Positions 28,247 through 37,683 of a stretch of 64,000 nt of DNA are shown in pieces. The notes under the pieces are model-generated. The model saw only the letters and a program-made list of their open reading frames with translations. It was not told the DNA's origin and made no database searches. Position 1 is the first letter of the stretch. Every line of letters starts with the position of its first letter. This DNA is from Motiliproteus sp. MSK22-1 (GTDB taxonomy: Bacteria > Pseudomonadota > Gammaproteobacteria > Pseudomonadales > Balneatricaceae), in assembly GCF_001968815.1 (NCBI RefSeq), contig NZ_MIEQ01000078.1, positions 1-64,000 of the forward strand, in the 5' to 3' direction. The translations under genes and the position numbers were made by a program.

Positions 28247-29812
28247 ATGGATAGATATCTGATGACAATTGATGCGGGCACCGGTAGTGGCCGAGCATTG
28301 CTTTTTGATCTGCAAGGTAATGAAATTGCTATTGGGCAGCAGGAGTGGAGCCATCTGGCCGAAAAAGGTGTGCCCAACTCAATGGGGTTTGATTGTTCTG
28401 CTAACTGGGATCTACTCTGTCGTTGTATCAAGAAGGTACTTGCCGAAGCCAGGATTAAGGCAGAGCAGGTTGTAGCAGTTACTGCCACCAGTATGCGCGA
28501 AGGCATAGTGCTTTATGATCGAGATGGTAAAGAGCTTTGGGCTGTTGCGAATGTTGATGCCAGAGCTGATCAGCAAGTCAGAAATCTGAAACAGAAATTT
28601 CCGGGTATTGAAGAGCAGTTTTACCAGCGTTCGGGCCAGACCTTTGCCCTGGGGGCTTTGCCACGTTTGCTATGGGTTAAGGAAAATGAGCCGGACTGCT
28701 ATCAACGGGCCGATAAGGTTTCGATGATCAGTGACTGGGTGCTGGCCCGGCTCAGTGGCACCATAGCAGCAGATCCGTCTAACGGTGGCACCACCGGTAT
28801 TTTCAGTTTGGCAGAACGCCAGTGGCAACCTGAAATGGCACAGCAGGTTGGTTTAAATGCCAAGCTGTTCCCTCCTGTTTTTGAATCAGGGCAGGTGATT
28901 GGTGAAGTTACTCCGACGGCAGCAGCAGATTGTGGTTTAAAAACCGGGACTCCGGTCGTGATGGGAGGGGGCGATGTGCAACTGGGCTCTGCTGGCTTGG
29001 GTATCGTCAAACAGGGACAAAGTGCCGTACTGGGAGGTACCTTCTGGCAACAGGTCGTCAATATAGATGCAACGACAGCGCCACCCCAGGATATGCGTAT
29101 CCGTGTAAATCCTCATGTTATAGACGGCTTGTCACAGGCGGAAGGGATTACCTTCTTTAGTGGTTTAACCATGCGTTGGTTTCGTGATGCTTTTTGTGGC
29201 GAAGAAGTAAAACTGGCGCAACAAAGGGGGATTGATCCCTATCTGGTGCTGGAAGAGATGGCTGAGCAGGTGCCTGTAGGCAGCCATGGTATTGTGCCGA
29301 TCTTTTCTGATGCGATGAAGTATGGTCGTTGGTATCATGCCAGCCCATCTTTTTTGAATTTGTCCATTGATGCCAGCGTCTGTAATAAAGCCAGTATGTT
29401 CAGAAGCCTGCAGGAAAATGCCTGTATTGTTTCAGCAATCAATCTACAGGCGATATCAGATTTCAGTGGATATGACAGTGATAGCATTGTGTTTGCTGGA
29501 GGAGCGAGCAAAGGTTTTTTGTGGCCGCAGATTTTGGCAGATGTTACGGGTAAAAACGTGTGCATTCCAAAAATTAGAGAGGCTACAGCACTGGGTGGTG
29601 CCATGACGGCAGCGGTCGGTATTGGCTTGTATGGCAGCATTAGTGAAGTTGCTGAACAATGGGTGGCATGGGATAAGCAGTACCAGCCAAATTTGGCAAA
29701 TTACCAAAAATACAGTGAAGTAAAGGAACGCTGGCTGGATCTCTACCAACGACAGCTTAGGTTGGTGGATGAAGGCCTGACAACGTCTATGTGGAAGGCT
29801 CCTGGACTTTAA
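28247..29812 (+). CDS. lsrK: FGGY-family kinase, close relative of autoinducer-2 kinase LsrK
   Basis: This 521-residue FGGY kinase aligns with E. coli LsrK along most of its length, with shared blocks such as SMREGIVLY, ANVDARA, GGGDVQLG, GGTFWQQVVN, FFSGLTMRWFRDAFC and the C-terminus GLTTSMWKAPGL. That end matches E. coli LsrK almost residue for residue. LsrK phosphorylates 4,5-dihydroxy-2,3-pentanedione (AI-2) in the cytosol. ATG 28247 has CAGGAGA upstream; the frame opens at TTG 28205 without a site. No lsrR, lsrB, lsrACD, lsrF or lsrG is in the window, so either AI-2 enters by another route or the enzyme acts on a related linear sugar. The name rests on similarity only. Confidence 0.88.
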   Translation: MDRYLMTIDAGTGSGRALLFDLQGNEIAIGQQEWSHLAEKGVPNSMGFDCSANWDLLCRCIKKVLAEARIKAEQVVAVTATSMREGIVLYDRDGKELWAVANVDARADQQVRNLKQKFPGIEEQFYQRSGQTFALGALPRLLWVKENEPDCYQRADKVSMISDWVLARLSGTIAADPSNGGTTGIFSLAERQWQPEMAQQVGLNAKLFPPVFESGQVIGEVTPTAAADCGLKTGTPVVMGGGDVQLGSAGLGIVKQGQSAVLGGTFWQQVVNIDATTAPPQDMRIRVNPHVIDGLSQAEGITFFSGLTMRWFRDAFCGEEVKLAQQRGIDPYLVLEEMAEQVPVGSHGIVPIFSDAMKYGRWYHASPSFLNLSIDASVCNKASMFRSLQENACIVSAINLQAISDFSGYDSDSIVFAGGASKGFLWPQILADVTGKNVCIPKIREATALGGAMTAAVGIGLYGSISEVAEQWVAWDKQYQPNLANYQKYSEVKERWLDLYQRQLRLVDEGLTTSMWKAPGL

Positions 29813-29862
29813 ACTTGTTAAAAGAACAGCGATAGCAGTAAACAGTTTTAAGGAAAATAGCG

Positions 29863-30237
29863 ATGTACCTGACTAATGAAAGTGAGCATGAATACCGTTT
29901 TGGTGATTATGGTCCCAAATATCTGACCGTTGGTCCCAAAGTCGATACAGGGGTGGTGGTTATTACACCCGGTGAAACACATCCCTGCCATAAACACAGT
30001 ATTCAGGAAGAGTCATTTTTGGCTCTGGAAGGCGAGTGTGCTGTTTATGTGGATGGTGAGAAAGTGGTTTTAAAAGCCGGAGATTATCTGCGCTGTGAAC
30101 CGGGCGAATCACATCTGTTCAGAAATGAGGGGGATGTTAATTTTAAAGCGGTATTCACTAAAGCTCCCCATCTGGAAGAGAAAGACAGCGTTTATATTGA
30201 TTGGGAGCCAGGGCGTCCGTTTCCAAAAGAGTCTTAG
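29863..30237 (+). CDS. Cupin-domain protein
   Basis: This 124-residue single-cupin protein has both metal motifs: HKHSIQEESFLALEGE (His, His, Glu) and PGESHLFRN (His). The start is MYLTNESEHEYRFGDYGPKY. Cupins of this size act as sugar isomerases, epimerases, dioxygenases or ligand-binding proteins. It begins 50 bases after the kinase stop, with AAGGAAAA as a binding site, so it is the third gene of the cluster. An isomerase that prepares or removes the kinase substrate is the simplest reading, but no substrate residue can be identified. Confidence 0.87.
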   Translation: MYLTNESEHEYRFGDYGPKYLTVGPKVDTGVVVITPGETHPCHKHSIQEESFLALEGECAVYVDGEKVVLKAGDYLRCEPGESHLFRNEGDVNFKAVFTKAPHLEEKDSVYIDWEPGRPFPKES

Positions 30238-30338
30238 TTCTCATTTGGTGCAGGGTGAGATCCTAAAGGCTGCGGGCTAATTGTGTTAGCAGGCAGCCAT
30301 AAATAGGGTAATGTCAGGGAAATCGTAAACTATTTCGA

Positions 30339-32543
30339 TCAGACGGCTTCAAGCTTAGCGTAGGACACTACCAGCCATTTGGTTCCTTCAGAATCAAAGT
30401 TAACCTGTACCCGGGCATTAGCCCCCTGCCCTTCGTAGCTCAGTACCACACCCTCACCAAAGATCTTGTGCAACACTCTCTGTCCGAGCATCAGCCCTGT
30501 TTCGGGAATTTCGGAGCCAGCAAAACCAGCACTTTTATTCTGTGAAAGTTGCCCTTGACGACCAAAACTCACCGGTCGGCTGAACTGTGTTTTCAGTCGC
30601 ACTTCTTCCATCAATTCTGCGGGCATTTCCTGAATAAAACGAGAGGGGCGATTATAGTTGTCCTGGCCGTGTAATCGGCGTGATTCGGCATAGGTTACGT
30701 AGAGCTTCTGCATTGCTCGGGTTATACCCACATAGCAGAGTCGGCGTTCTTCTTCCAAGCGCCCTGGCTCTTCCAGAGACATCTTGTGAGGGAATAATCC
30801 TTCCTCCATTCCTACCAGAAAGACTAAAGGAAACTCCAGCCCCTTAGCGGAGTGCAACGTCATTAACTGGACGCTGTCTTCATGCTCATCAGCCTGTGCA
30901 TCGCCCGCATCCAGAGCAGCCTGATCCAGAAATGCTGACAATATGGCGATTTCCTGCTCCTGCTCCTGTCGCTCCCAGGTGTTTGCAAACTGACGGGCGG
31001 CGCTGACCAGTTCCTCAAGGTTCTCAATACGGGTCTGAGCCTTTTCGCCCTTTTCTTTCAGGTGATGCTCAATTAACCCGCTATGACGAATGACATGTTC
31101 AGTTTGTTCATGGAGAGGGAGGTTTCGACTCTCTTCATCCAGTCGCTCAATCAGATCGATAAATGCCTGTAAAGCGTTAGATGCGCGGGCCGGAAGCATC
31201 TTCTGGGCGATAACCGCATGGGCTGCTTCCCAGAGGCTGAAACCTTCAGCGCGGGCATGGCGTCTGACAATATCTACAGTTTTGGTGCCAATGGCCCGGG
31301 TCGGCACGTTAATGACCCGTTCGACCGCCGTGTCATCCAAGCGGTTTCCTACAAGCCTGAGATAACTTAGGGCATTCTTGATCTCCAGGCGTTCGTAGAA
31401 ACGTTGGCCTCCGTAGATGCGGTAAGGCACTCCGGAGCGGATCAGTGCTTCTTCCAGAACTCGGGACTGGGCATTTGAGCGGTAAAGAATAGCGCTATCG
31501 GCACGCAGGTTTTTTTCTTTGGTCCAGTCAGTAATTTTATTAACAACAAAACGAGCTTCATCCTGCTCATTGAAACCGGAGTAAAGAGAAATCGGATCTC
31601 CCTCCTGACCCTGAGTCCAGAGTTCTTTTCCTAAACGGCCCTGGTTATTGGCAATCAGATGGTTGGCTGCTTTCAGAATTGTGTTGGTGGAGCGGTAATT
31701 CTGTTCCAGCTTTACCACCAGAGTATCGTTGAAATCCTGGCTGAATTGCTGAATGTTTTCGATTTTGGCTCCGCGCCAACCATAGATCGATTGGTCATCA
31801 TCACCCACAACCATCATCTTTCCTGTGTTTCCTGCCAGGACTCTCAACCACGCATATTGGATACTGTTGGTATCCTGAAACTCGTCCACCAGGATATGTT
31901 GGAAGCGTTGTTGGTAGTGCGCCAGGACTTGGGGCTTTTGCAGCCAGAGTTCATGGGCCCGCAGCAGTATTTCTCCAAAATCGACCAGACTCGAACGGTT
32001 ACAGGTTTGTTCGTAGAGTTCGTAGAATGCAATCATGGTGCGCTGGTAGGCGTTACCGTGATGCTCCAGGTGTCGCGCCCTGAGACCTTCATCTTTCTGG
32101 CCATTGATAAACCACTGTAGTTGCTTCGGTTGCCAGTTATTGTCATCCAGATTCATTTCTTTCATTAACCGTTTTACCAATCGGAGTTGGTCATCGGAAT
32201 CAAGAATCTGAAAATTCTGCTGAAGGCCTGCATCTTGCCAGTGGGCTCTGAGTAATCGATGGGCAAGGCCATGAAAAGTACCTACCCACATCCCGTAAGG
32301 GTTGAGTCCCAGCATCTCTTCGATGCGGCCGCGCATTTCTTTGGCAGCCTTATTGGTGAAGGTAACCGACATAATGCTATGGGGAGATACCTGCTCAGTA
32401 TGAATCAGCCAGGCGATTCTGTGCACCAATACACGGGTTTTACCACTACCCGCGCCTGCCAGTACCAGCAAGTTTGTTGGGGGGGCAGCCACGGCCTCAC
32501 GTTGGGCTTGGTTTAGACCGTCGAGAATTGGGGAAACATCCAT
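30339..32543 (-). CDS. uvrD: DNA helicase II UvrD
   Basis: This 734-residue SF1A helicase works in nucleotide-excision and mismatch repair. Motifs in order: Walker A GAGSGKT (about residues 30-36), TFTNKAAKEMRGRI, VDEFQDTN, GDDDQSIYGWRGA, EQNYRST, LMTLHSAKGLEFPLVF and GITRAMQKLYVTYA. The extended C-terminus ending in GEGVVLSYEGQGANARVQVNF is the Tudor-like tail that separates UvrD from Rep. The start MDVSPILDGLNQAQREAV matches the family. No LexA box is visible in the 150 bases upstream, although E. coli uvrD has one. Confidence 0.97.
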   Translation of the reverse strand: MDVSPILDGLNQAQREAVAAPPTNLLVLAGAGSGKTRVLVHRIAWLIHTEQVSPHSIMSVTFTNKAAKEMRGRIEEMLGLNPYGMWVGTFHGLAHRLLRAHWQDAGLQQNFQILDSDDQLRLVKRLMKEMNLDDNNWQPKQLQWFINGQKDEGLRARHLEHHGNAYQRTMIAFYELYEQTCNRSSLVDFGEILLRAHELWLQKPQVLAHYQQRFQHILVDEFQDTNSIQYAWLRVLAGNTGKMMVVGDDDQSIYGWRGAKIENIQQFSQDFNDTLVVKLEQNYRSTNTILKAANHLIANNQGRLGKELWTQGQEGDPISLYSGFNEQDEARFVVNKITDWTKEKNLRADSAILYRSNAQSRVLEEALIRSGVPYRIYGGQRFYERLEIKNALSYLRLVGNRLDDTAVERVINVPTRAIGTKTVDIVRRHARAEGFSLWEAAHAVIAQKMLPARASNALQAFIDLIERLDEESRNLPLHEQTEHVIRHSGLIEHHLKEKGEKAQTRIENLEELVSAARQFANTWERQEQEQEIAILSAFLDQAALDAGDAQADEHEDSVQLMTLHSAKGLEFPLVFLVGMEEGLFPHKMSLEEPGRLEEERRLCYVGITRAMQKLYVTYAESRRLHGQDNYNRPSRFIQEMPAELMEEVRLKTQFSRPVSFGRQGQLSQNKSAGFAGSEIPETGLMLGQRVLHKIFGEGVVLSYEGQGANARVQVNFDSEGTKWLVVSYAKLEAV

Positions 32544-32719
32544 GGGAGTCCTTTGAGCAGGCTTGAATCAAAAGCTGGGATTATACGTCTTTGAGGTCTG
32601 AGGTGCGATCTGTTCGGATCAGAGCTTTCTAGCTTATGCTATGAGTAGTGACTATAAGCAAATAACAGCGAAGGTTAACTGATTCAGTCAACCTTCTGGA
32701 GACTGTCTAAGGTGCTGGT

Positions 32720-33691
32720 CTAAGATACTGGTAGCTCAGCAGTGTTGGCGATATGAGCGAGCAGAATTCGTCGACATTCTTCTGGATTTTTGATGACTTG
32801 GTCTCCTTCATAGCGATTTTCCCCAAGTCCGTGCAGGCTGATCAGGCGAGATAACCAGAATCGCATGGCGGCGGTGCGTAACAAAACGGGCCAGGCCTTA
32901 TCTTCATTCGCTTCAAAGGGGCGCTGTGCTGCATAAGCATTGAGCAGAGCGTCGAGTCGCAATGAATCCATGCTGCCATCTGCTTGAACACACCAATCGT
33001 TAACGACTATGGCGAGGTCATACAGCAGGTAACCTGTGCTGGCATTGTAGAGATCAATAATGCCCTGTAGCTGGTTATTCTCGAACAGTGCGTTATCGTG
33101 AAACAGATCCCCATGGATAATGCCACTGGGAAGATCCCAGGGCTGCTCCCTTAGTTCGTCGAACAGTTCGACCTCCTGACGCAGGAGTTCTGCATCTTCA
33201 GTACTTAGATAGGACGCTATGTTTTTGGATTCTCTGCGCCACCAGAAAACACCACGATGGGCTTGGCGGTTAAGATAAAAATCTCTGCCGACCTGATGCA
33301 TTCGTGCTAGTGCATCGCCTATCTGAGAGCAGTGATGGGGTGTGAGTTGCGTAACCTGGGAGCCGGGAAAGCGTGGCAACAACAGAGCAGGCCGTTGGCT
33401 CAGGTTTTTAAGAGCAATACCGTTTTGATCTTTTAGTGGAGCCGGAACGGGAATACCTTTGTTTGCCAGAAAACCGGTCAATTCAACAAAGAACGGCATC
33501 TCATCCTCTGAGAGTTCTTCAAACAGAGTCAAAACGAATTGTTTCTCGCTGTTGGACTGGCGAGTGGTAACGAAATAGTTAGTGTTTTCGATCCCTCCCT
33601 CGATGCCTTGGTAAGAAACCAGTTCACCCAGGTTAAACTCGGCCAGTAGCGTCTTGACGTCAGTCTCAATCAGTTGTGTATATACAGCCAT
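32720..33691 (-). CDS. thrB: Homoserine kinase, APH-fold type
   Basis: This 323-residue protein is of the ThrB class used by Pseudomonas and Rhizobium, which has an aminoglycoside-phosphotransferase fold instead of the GHMP fold of E. coli ThrB. The catalytic loop HGDLFHDNALF, the metal-binding GIIDLYN and the N-terminal GGIENTNYFV are visible. It phosphorylates homoserine on the way to threonine. Other thr genes are not in the window. Together with the DUF2782 gene and polA it forms an order I recall from pseudomonads. The ATG is at 33689-33691. Confidence 0.92.
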   Translation of the reverse strand: MAVYTQLIETDVKTLLAEFNLGELVSYQGIEGGIENTNYFVTTRQSNSEKQFVLTLFEELSEDEMPFFVELTGFLANKGIPVPAPLKDQNGIALKNLSQRPALLLPRFPGSQVTQLTPHHCSQIGDALARMHQVGRDFYLNRQAHRGVFWWRRESKNIASYLSTEDAELLRQEVELFDELREQPWDLPSGIIHGDLFHDNALFENNQLQGIIDLYNASTGYLLYDLAIVVNDWCVQADGSMDSLRLDALLNAYAAQRPFEANEDKAWPVLLRTAAMRFWLSRLISLHGLGENRYEGDQVIKNPEECRRILLAHIANTAELPVS

Positions 33692-33961
33692 TCACGTTTT
33701 CCAGTTTTTTGTCCACAAGGGATCTGTCCACAAGGGCATTCACAAAAGCCATCGATATGAGAACCCACAATAGCGAACGCTCGTGCTAATTGTCATCGCT
33801 CTATTATCATTAGTCTAGTGAGGTCTGCCTGACCCATTGCGACCTCTTTAATCGATTAAAAGACCCGCTCGTAGCAAGCCAGGGCTATTTTTATAGCGTT
33901 TGCAGCTATTGCCAGACAGATCCAGTAGAGTTTGGCGATAGAGCCAGCTGAAAATCGTTGA
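33692..33961. other. Intergenic region between thrB and the DUF2782 gene
   Basis: The 270 bases contain two direct copies of TGTCCACAAGGG (33710-33721 and 33725-33736), 15 bases apart. Each includes a DnaA-box-like core (TTGTCCACA and CTGTCCACA against consensus TTATCCACA). Nothing else is recognised. Confidence 0.45.
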
Positions 33962-34273
33962 CTACCAGCGCAGCAAAATCCACTTGGGTACTAAGAGCTG
34001 TGAGCGATCCAGTCGAATATAGCCGTCATGCCCCTTCGAAGGGACCAGATAGTAAGGCTTGCCGACAGAAGGGACAACCTTGATTTCCACCACTTCGCCA
34101 TTAACGATGTAATCATAGTAAACTTCACCTTCAGTGCCTTTACGGATGGTGACTTCTGGTTCTTCTTGGCTGTAATGGGGTTCAGATGCGTAATCGGGGT
34201 CAGCAGCCTGGACAGAATTGAAGCCCAATGCCATCAGTGGGACGAATAGCCAGGGTATTAGTTTAATATTCAT
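33962..34273 (-). CDS. DUF2782 exported protein
   Basis: This 103-residue protein has a signal peptide (IPWLFVPLMALGFNSVQAA, cleavage near residue 23) and a small beta-rich domain. The domain contains IRKGTEGEVYYDYIVNGEVVEIKVVP and a C-terminal LDRSQLLVPKWILLRW. The pattern matches DUF2782, a family known from pseudomonads between thrB and polA. It is probably periplasmic; its function is unknown. The divergent polA gene begins 219 bases away, and the gap holds both promoters. Confidence 0.88.
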   Translation of the reverse strand: MNIKLIPWLFVPLMALGFNSVQAADPDYASEPHYSQEEPEVTIRKGTEGEVYYDYIVNGEVVEIKVVPSVGKPYYLVPSKGHDGYIRLDRSQLLVPKWILLRW

Positions 34274-34492
34274 AGGTCATTCTCTGTTCGTTAAATTTCC
34301 GGAGCCATTAATTGACCCAGGATATATTTGTTTTTCCTACTGTTATTCTAGTCTTGGGTTAAACTCGACAACAACATGAAGCAATCAAAAAGCTGATCAA
34401 TATCATTCCTTTCCTGCTTTTAGTCTTCGGATTTATTATCATGGGGCTTTTTGACAACCTTTTCATCCAGCCCTAAGTGGGAAACCAACACA

Positions 34493-37249
34493 ATGACTGA
34501 ACAGTCCGCCAACCTTCCCGTTATTTTAGTCGATGGCTCTTCTTATCTGTATAGAGCATTCTTTGCTTCTCAACAGGCAGATTTGCGTAACTCTGAAGGG
34601 TTTCCCACGGGGGCTGTCCGGGTGGTGACCAGCATGCTGCGTAGCCTGCTAAAGCAGTATCCAGAAAGTCCGGTGATGGTGATTTTTGATGCCAAAGGTA
34701 AAACCTTTCGCGATGATATTTTTCCTGAGTATAAAGCCAACCGCCCTTCCATGCCGGATGACTTAAGAGTACAGATCGAGCCCATACATGACATTATCCG
34801 GGCGATGGGACTGCCACTGGTTGCTGTGGAGGGAGTCGAAGCTGATGATGTAATAGGTACCCTGGCGCGACAAGCGAGCAGTGCCAAACGCCATACCCTG
34901 ATCTCTACCGGCGATAAGGATATGGCCCAGTTGGTGGACGAACACGTCAACCTGATCAACACCATGACTGATACCCATATGGATCGGGATGGAGTGATAG
35001 AGAAGTTCGGTATTCCACCGGAATTGATTATCGACTTTCTGGCACTGATGGGAGACAAGGTCGATAACATTCCAGGTGTCCCGGGGGTCGGAGAAAAAAC
35101 AGCCTTAGGCCTTCTGCAAGGTTTGGGCAGCATCAAAAATATCTATGAGAATCTGGATAAAGTGGCTGAGCTTGGCTTCCGTGGTGCTAAAACCATGGCA
35201 AAAAAACTGGAGGCCCATCGGCAAGATGCGGATCTCTCATATACCTTGGCTACCATAAAGACTGATGTTGAACTGGAGCTGGGTATTGAGGACATTCAAC
35301 GGGCAGAGGCTGATAAAGAACAACTGAGAACATTGTTTAGCCGGTTTGAATTTCGCAGCTGGCTTAAAGAGTTGGACTCAGTGTCAGCTATCGAAGACGG
35401 GCCTGACTCTGAGAGTGATTTGGTTCCAACGGCACCGACAAATATCAGTTACGACACTATTCTGACCACAGGAGCCCTGCAGGGATGGCTTCAGCGTTTG
35501 GAACATGCAGAACAGTTTGCTTTCGACACAGAAACTACCAGTCTGGACTATATGGAAGCCGAGCTGGTGGGGGTATCGTTTGCTGTAGAAGTAGGAAAGG
35601 CCGCTTATGTGCCTTTGGCTCATGATTATGTTGGAGCGCCCGAACAGCTGGATAGGGAGCTTGTGCTGGGCTTACTGAAGCCGTTGCTGGAAGATCCTCA
35701 ACGGGCCAAGGTTGGTCAGCATCTTAAATACGACAAAAACGTATTAGCCCGTTACGACATTGATCTGCAGGGGATTGCTTATGACACCATGCTTGAATCC
35801 TACGTACTGAACTCAACAGCAACCCGGCACGATATGGATAGTTTGGCGGAGTTTTATTTAGATCAGAAGACCATCCATTTTGAAGAGATTGCCGGCAAGG
35901 GTAAAAAGCAGCTGACGTTTAATCAGATCGATCTGGAGCAGGCTTCACCCTATGCGGCTGAAGATGCCGATATTACCTTACGGCTACATCAGACATTGAA
36001 AGCGAAGTTGGACAAAGAACCTAAATTGCTGGCTGTTTTTGAGTCATTGGAGCGACCGCTGATTCCGGTACTATCAAAAATAGAGCGGCATGGTGCGTTA
36101 ATCGATGCGACGATGCTCGGCAACCAGAGTATAGAGATCGCTAATCGCCTTGTTGAGCTGGAACGAGAAGCTCATGAGTTGGCTGGAAACCCCTTTAACC
36201 TTAGCTCTCCTAAACAGCTGCAGGTGATTCTGTTCGAAGAGTTGAAATTACCGATAATCAAAAAAACCCCTAAGGGAGCACCTTCTACGGCTGAAGAAGT
36301 ACTGGTTGAGCTGGCTCAGGACTACCCTTTGCCAAAACTAATACTCGAACACCGCAGCCTCAGTAAGCTCAAATCAACCTATACCGATAAACTGCCCTTG
36401 ATGATCAAGCCGTGTTCGGGCCGTGTTCATACTTCTTACCATCAAGCGGTGGCAGCCACAGGACGACTGTCGTCGACAGATCCCAATTTACAGAATATAC
36501 CCGTGCGTACTACAGAGGGGCGTCGTATCCGCCAGGCATTTATTGCGCCTGAAGGTTACAAAATTGTAGCGGCCGATTATTCCCAGATAGAGCTGCGCAT
36601 TATGGCTCATTTGTCACAGGATAAGGGGCTACTGGATGCCTTTGCCCATGGTGAGGATATCCACAGGGCCACTGCGGCTGAAGTCTTTAAAGTAGACCTT
36701 GAAGCCGTTAGCAGTGATCAGCGGCGAAGTGCCAAAGCGATAAACTTCGGACTGATCTATGGGATGTCTGCTTTTGGTTTAGCTAAGCAACTTGGTATTT
36801 CCCGTAAAGATGCGGCTCGCTATATTGAGCACTATTTTGAGACTTATCCCGGTGTTCAGAATTATATGGATGAAATCCGTACCAGTGCGGCTGAAGAGGG
36901 GTATGTAGAAACGCTCAGAGGGCGTCGACTGTATCTACCGGAGATTAAGTCTCGAAATGCTATGCGCCGCCAGGCGGCCGAACGAACGGCGATCAACGCA
37001 CCCATGCAAGGTACTGCTGCTGATATTATTAAGCAGGCCATGCTTGATGTCGATGCCTGGCTGGCTGGCAGTCATTTGGATGCCAATATGATCATGCAGG
37101 TTCATGATGAATTGGTTTTTGAAGTAAAAGAGACTGACCTTGCTGCTTTTAAAGATCAGGTTGTTAAAGTGATGGCAGGAGCCGCAGAACTGGATGTTCC
37201 GCTGCTGGTAGAGGCAGGTGAAGGCGACAATTGGGAACAAGCTCACTAG
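34493..37249 (+). CDS. polA: DNA polymerase I
   Basis: This 918-residue protein has the three Pol I domains. The 5'-3' exonuclease (residues 10-290; [18 protein letters not shown]) is followed by the 3'-5' exonuclease (about 330-520; FDTETTSLD keeps the catalytic DxE, and [12 protein letters not shown] the late motif). The polymerase follows: [45 protein letters not shown] and VHDELVFEV. It fills gaps in repair and removes Okazaki primers. ATG 34493 has GTGGGAAACC upstream and gives the usual N-terminus; the frame extends 14 codons further up without support. A non-coding transcript candidate follows downstream. Confidence 0.97.
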   Translation: MTEQSANLPVILVDGSSYLYRAFFASQQADLRNSEGFPTGAVRVVTSMLRSLLKQYPESPVMVIFDAKGKTFRDDIFPEYKANRPSMPDDLRVQIEPIHDIIRAMGLPLVAVEGVEADDVIGTLARQASSAKRHTLISTGDKDMAQLVDEHVNLINTMTDTHMDRDGVIEKFGIPPELIIDFLALMGDKVDNIPGVPGVGEKTALGLLQGLGSIKNIYENLDKVAELGFRGAKTMAKKLEAHRQDADLSYTLATIKTDVELELGIEDIQRAEADKEQLRTLFSRFEFRSWLKELDSVSAIEDGPDSESDLVPTAPTNISYDTILTTGALQGWLQRLEHAEQFAFDTETTSLDYMEAELVGVSFAVEVGKAAYVPLAHDYVGAPEQLDRELVLGLLKPLLEDPQRAKVGQHLKYDKNVLARYDIDLQGIAYDTMLESYVLNSTATRHDMDSLAEFYLDQKTIHFEEIAGKGKKQLTFNQIDLEQASPYAAEDADITLRLHQTLKAKLDKEPKLLAVFESLERPLIPVLSKIERHGALIDATMLGNQSIEIANRLVELEREAHELAGNPFNLSSPKQLQVILFEELKLPIIKKTPKGAPSTAEEVLVELAQDYPLPKLILEHRSLSKLKSTYTDKLPLMIKPCSGRVHTSYHQAVAATGRLSSTDPNLQNIPVRTTEGRRIRQAFIAPEGYKIVAADYSQIELRIMAHLSQDKGLLDAFAHGEDIHRATAAEVFKVDLEAVSSDQRRSAKAINFGLIYGMSAFGLAKQLGISRKDAARYIEHYFETYPGVQNYMDEIRTSAAEEGYVETLRGRRLYLPEIKSRNAMRRQAAERTAINAPMQGTAADIIKQAMLDVDAWLAGSHLDANMIMQVHDELVFEVKETDLAAFKDQVVKVMAGAAELDVPLLVEAGEGDNWEQAH

Positions 37250-37340
37250 GTGATATAAATCACTTGTTGTCTCCAAGCATATAACTGAATGATCTAAACA
37301 GTGAATCTGCAGTTGACTATTTTTTAACCTATACTAAACA

Positions 37341-37489
37341 GTACCCCGGTAGTGATCTGGGGTCGACATGTAAATAAGAGAGCCATGTCATTCTCGACAA
37401 TTGGTGCCATCGCAAGTGGCTTTCAAACAACAATGCATGTCCAGTTAGGCCCTATTGATCGCTCCCCTTCCGACTTAGGGCCTTTTTTT
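37341..37489 (+). ncRNA. Candidate small RNA downstream of polA
   Basis: A TATACT -10 box (37330-37335) is followed about 6-8 bases later by a hairpin ACCCC/GGGGT (37343-37363). About 100 bases on comes a strong terminator: AGGCCCTA (37447-37454) pairs with TAGGGCCT (37476-37483) and runs into seven Ts ending at 37489. The terminator loop holds CGCTCCCCTTCC, a pyrimidine-rich run able to pair with Shine-Dalgarno sequences. The position directly after polA is that of Spot 42 in enterics and ErsA in Pseudomonas. The -35 region is poor (TTGACT is too close), so the 5' end is only an estimate. Confidence 0.5.
37447..37489 (+). terminator. Terminator with CU-rich loop
   Basis: The 8-bp stem AGGCCCTA/TAGGGCCT has a 21-base loop and is followed by TTTTTTT. 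It is too far (about 200 bases) from the polA stop to be the ordinary polA terminator, which supports a separate short transcript. Confidence 0.8.
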
Positions 37490-37683
37490 CGTCTGGATAT
37501 TTGTTCTGCAATTGTTTTATCGGATGTTCACCCTCTATCGGAAAGCTGGCTTAAAGTCCCCTGCGGACCCGCTGAAATGGAAGAAATATGAATTGTTATC
37601 CAAGAGGGTAGCGCCATTCAGATTTCATTCAGACAGACTGTTTTATGCTGATCTCAAAATGAGGCACATACAAGGAGTCCATC

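Larger units (their letters stand above)
37250..37683. other. Region downstream of polA holding an sRNA candidate
   Basis: This 434-base gap contains the hairpin and terminator described next, and a promoter-like TATACT at 37330-37335. An open frame crossing it (37352-37591) spans the terminator and lacks family features. From about 37500 to the next gene nothing is recognised. Confidence 0.4.

Noticed and set aside
37352-37591. A 79-residue open frame downstream of polA
   Set aside because: It runs through a strong hairpin terminator and has no family-like features. The sequence is better explained as a non-coding transcript.
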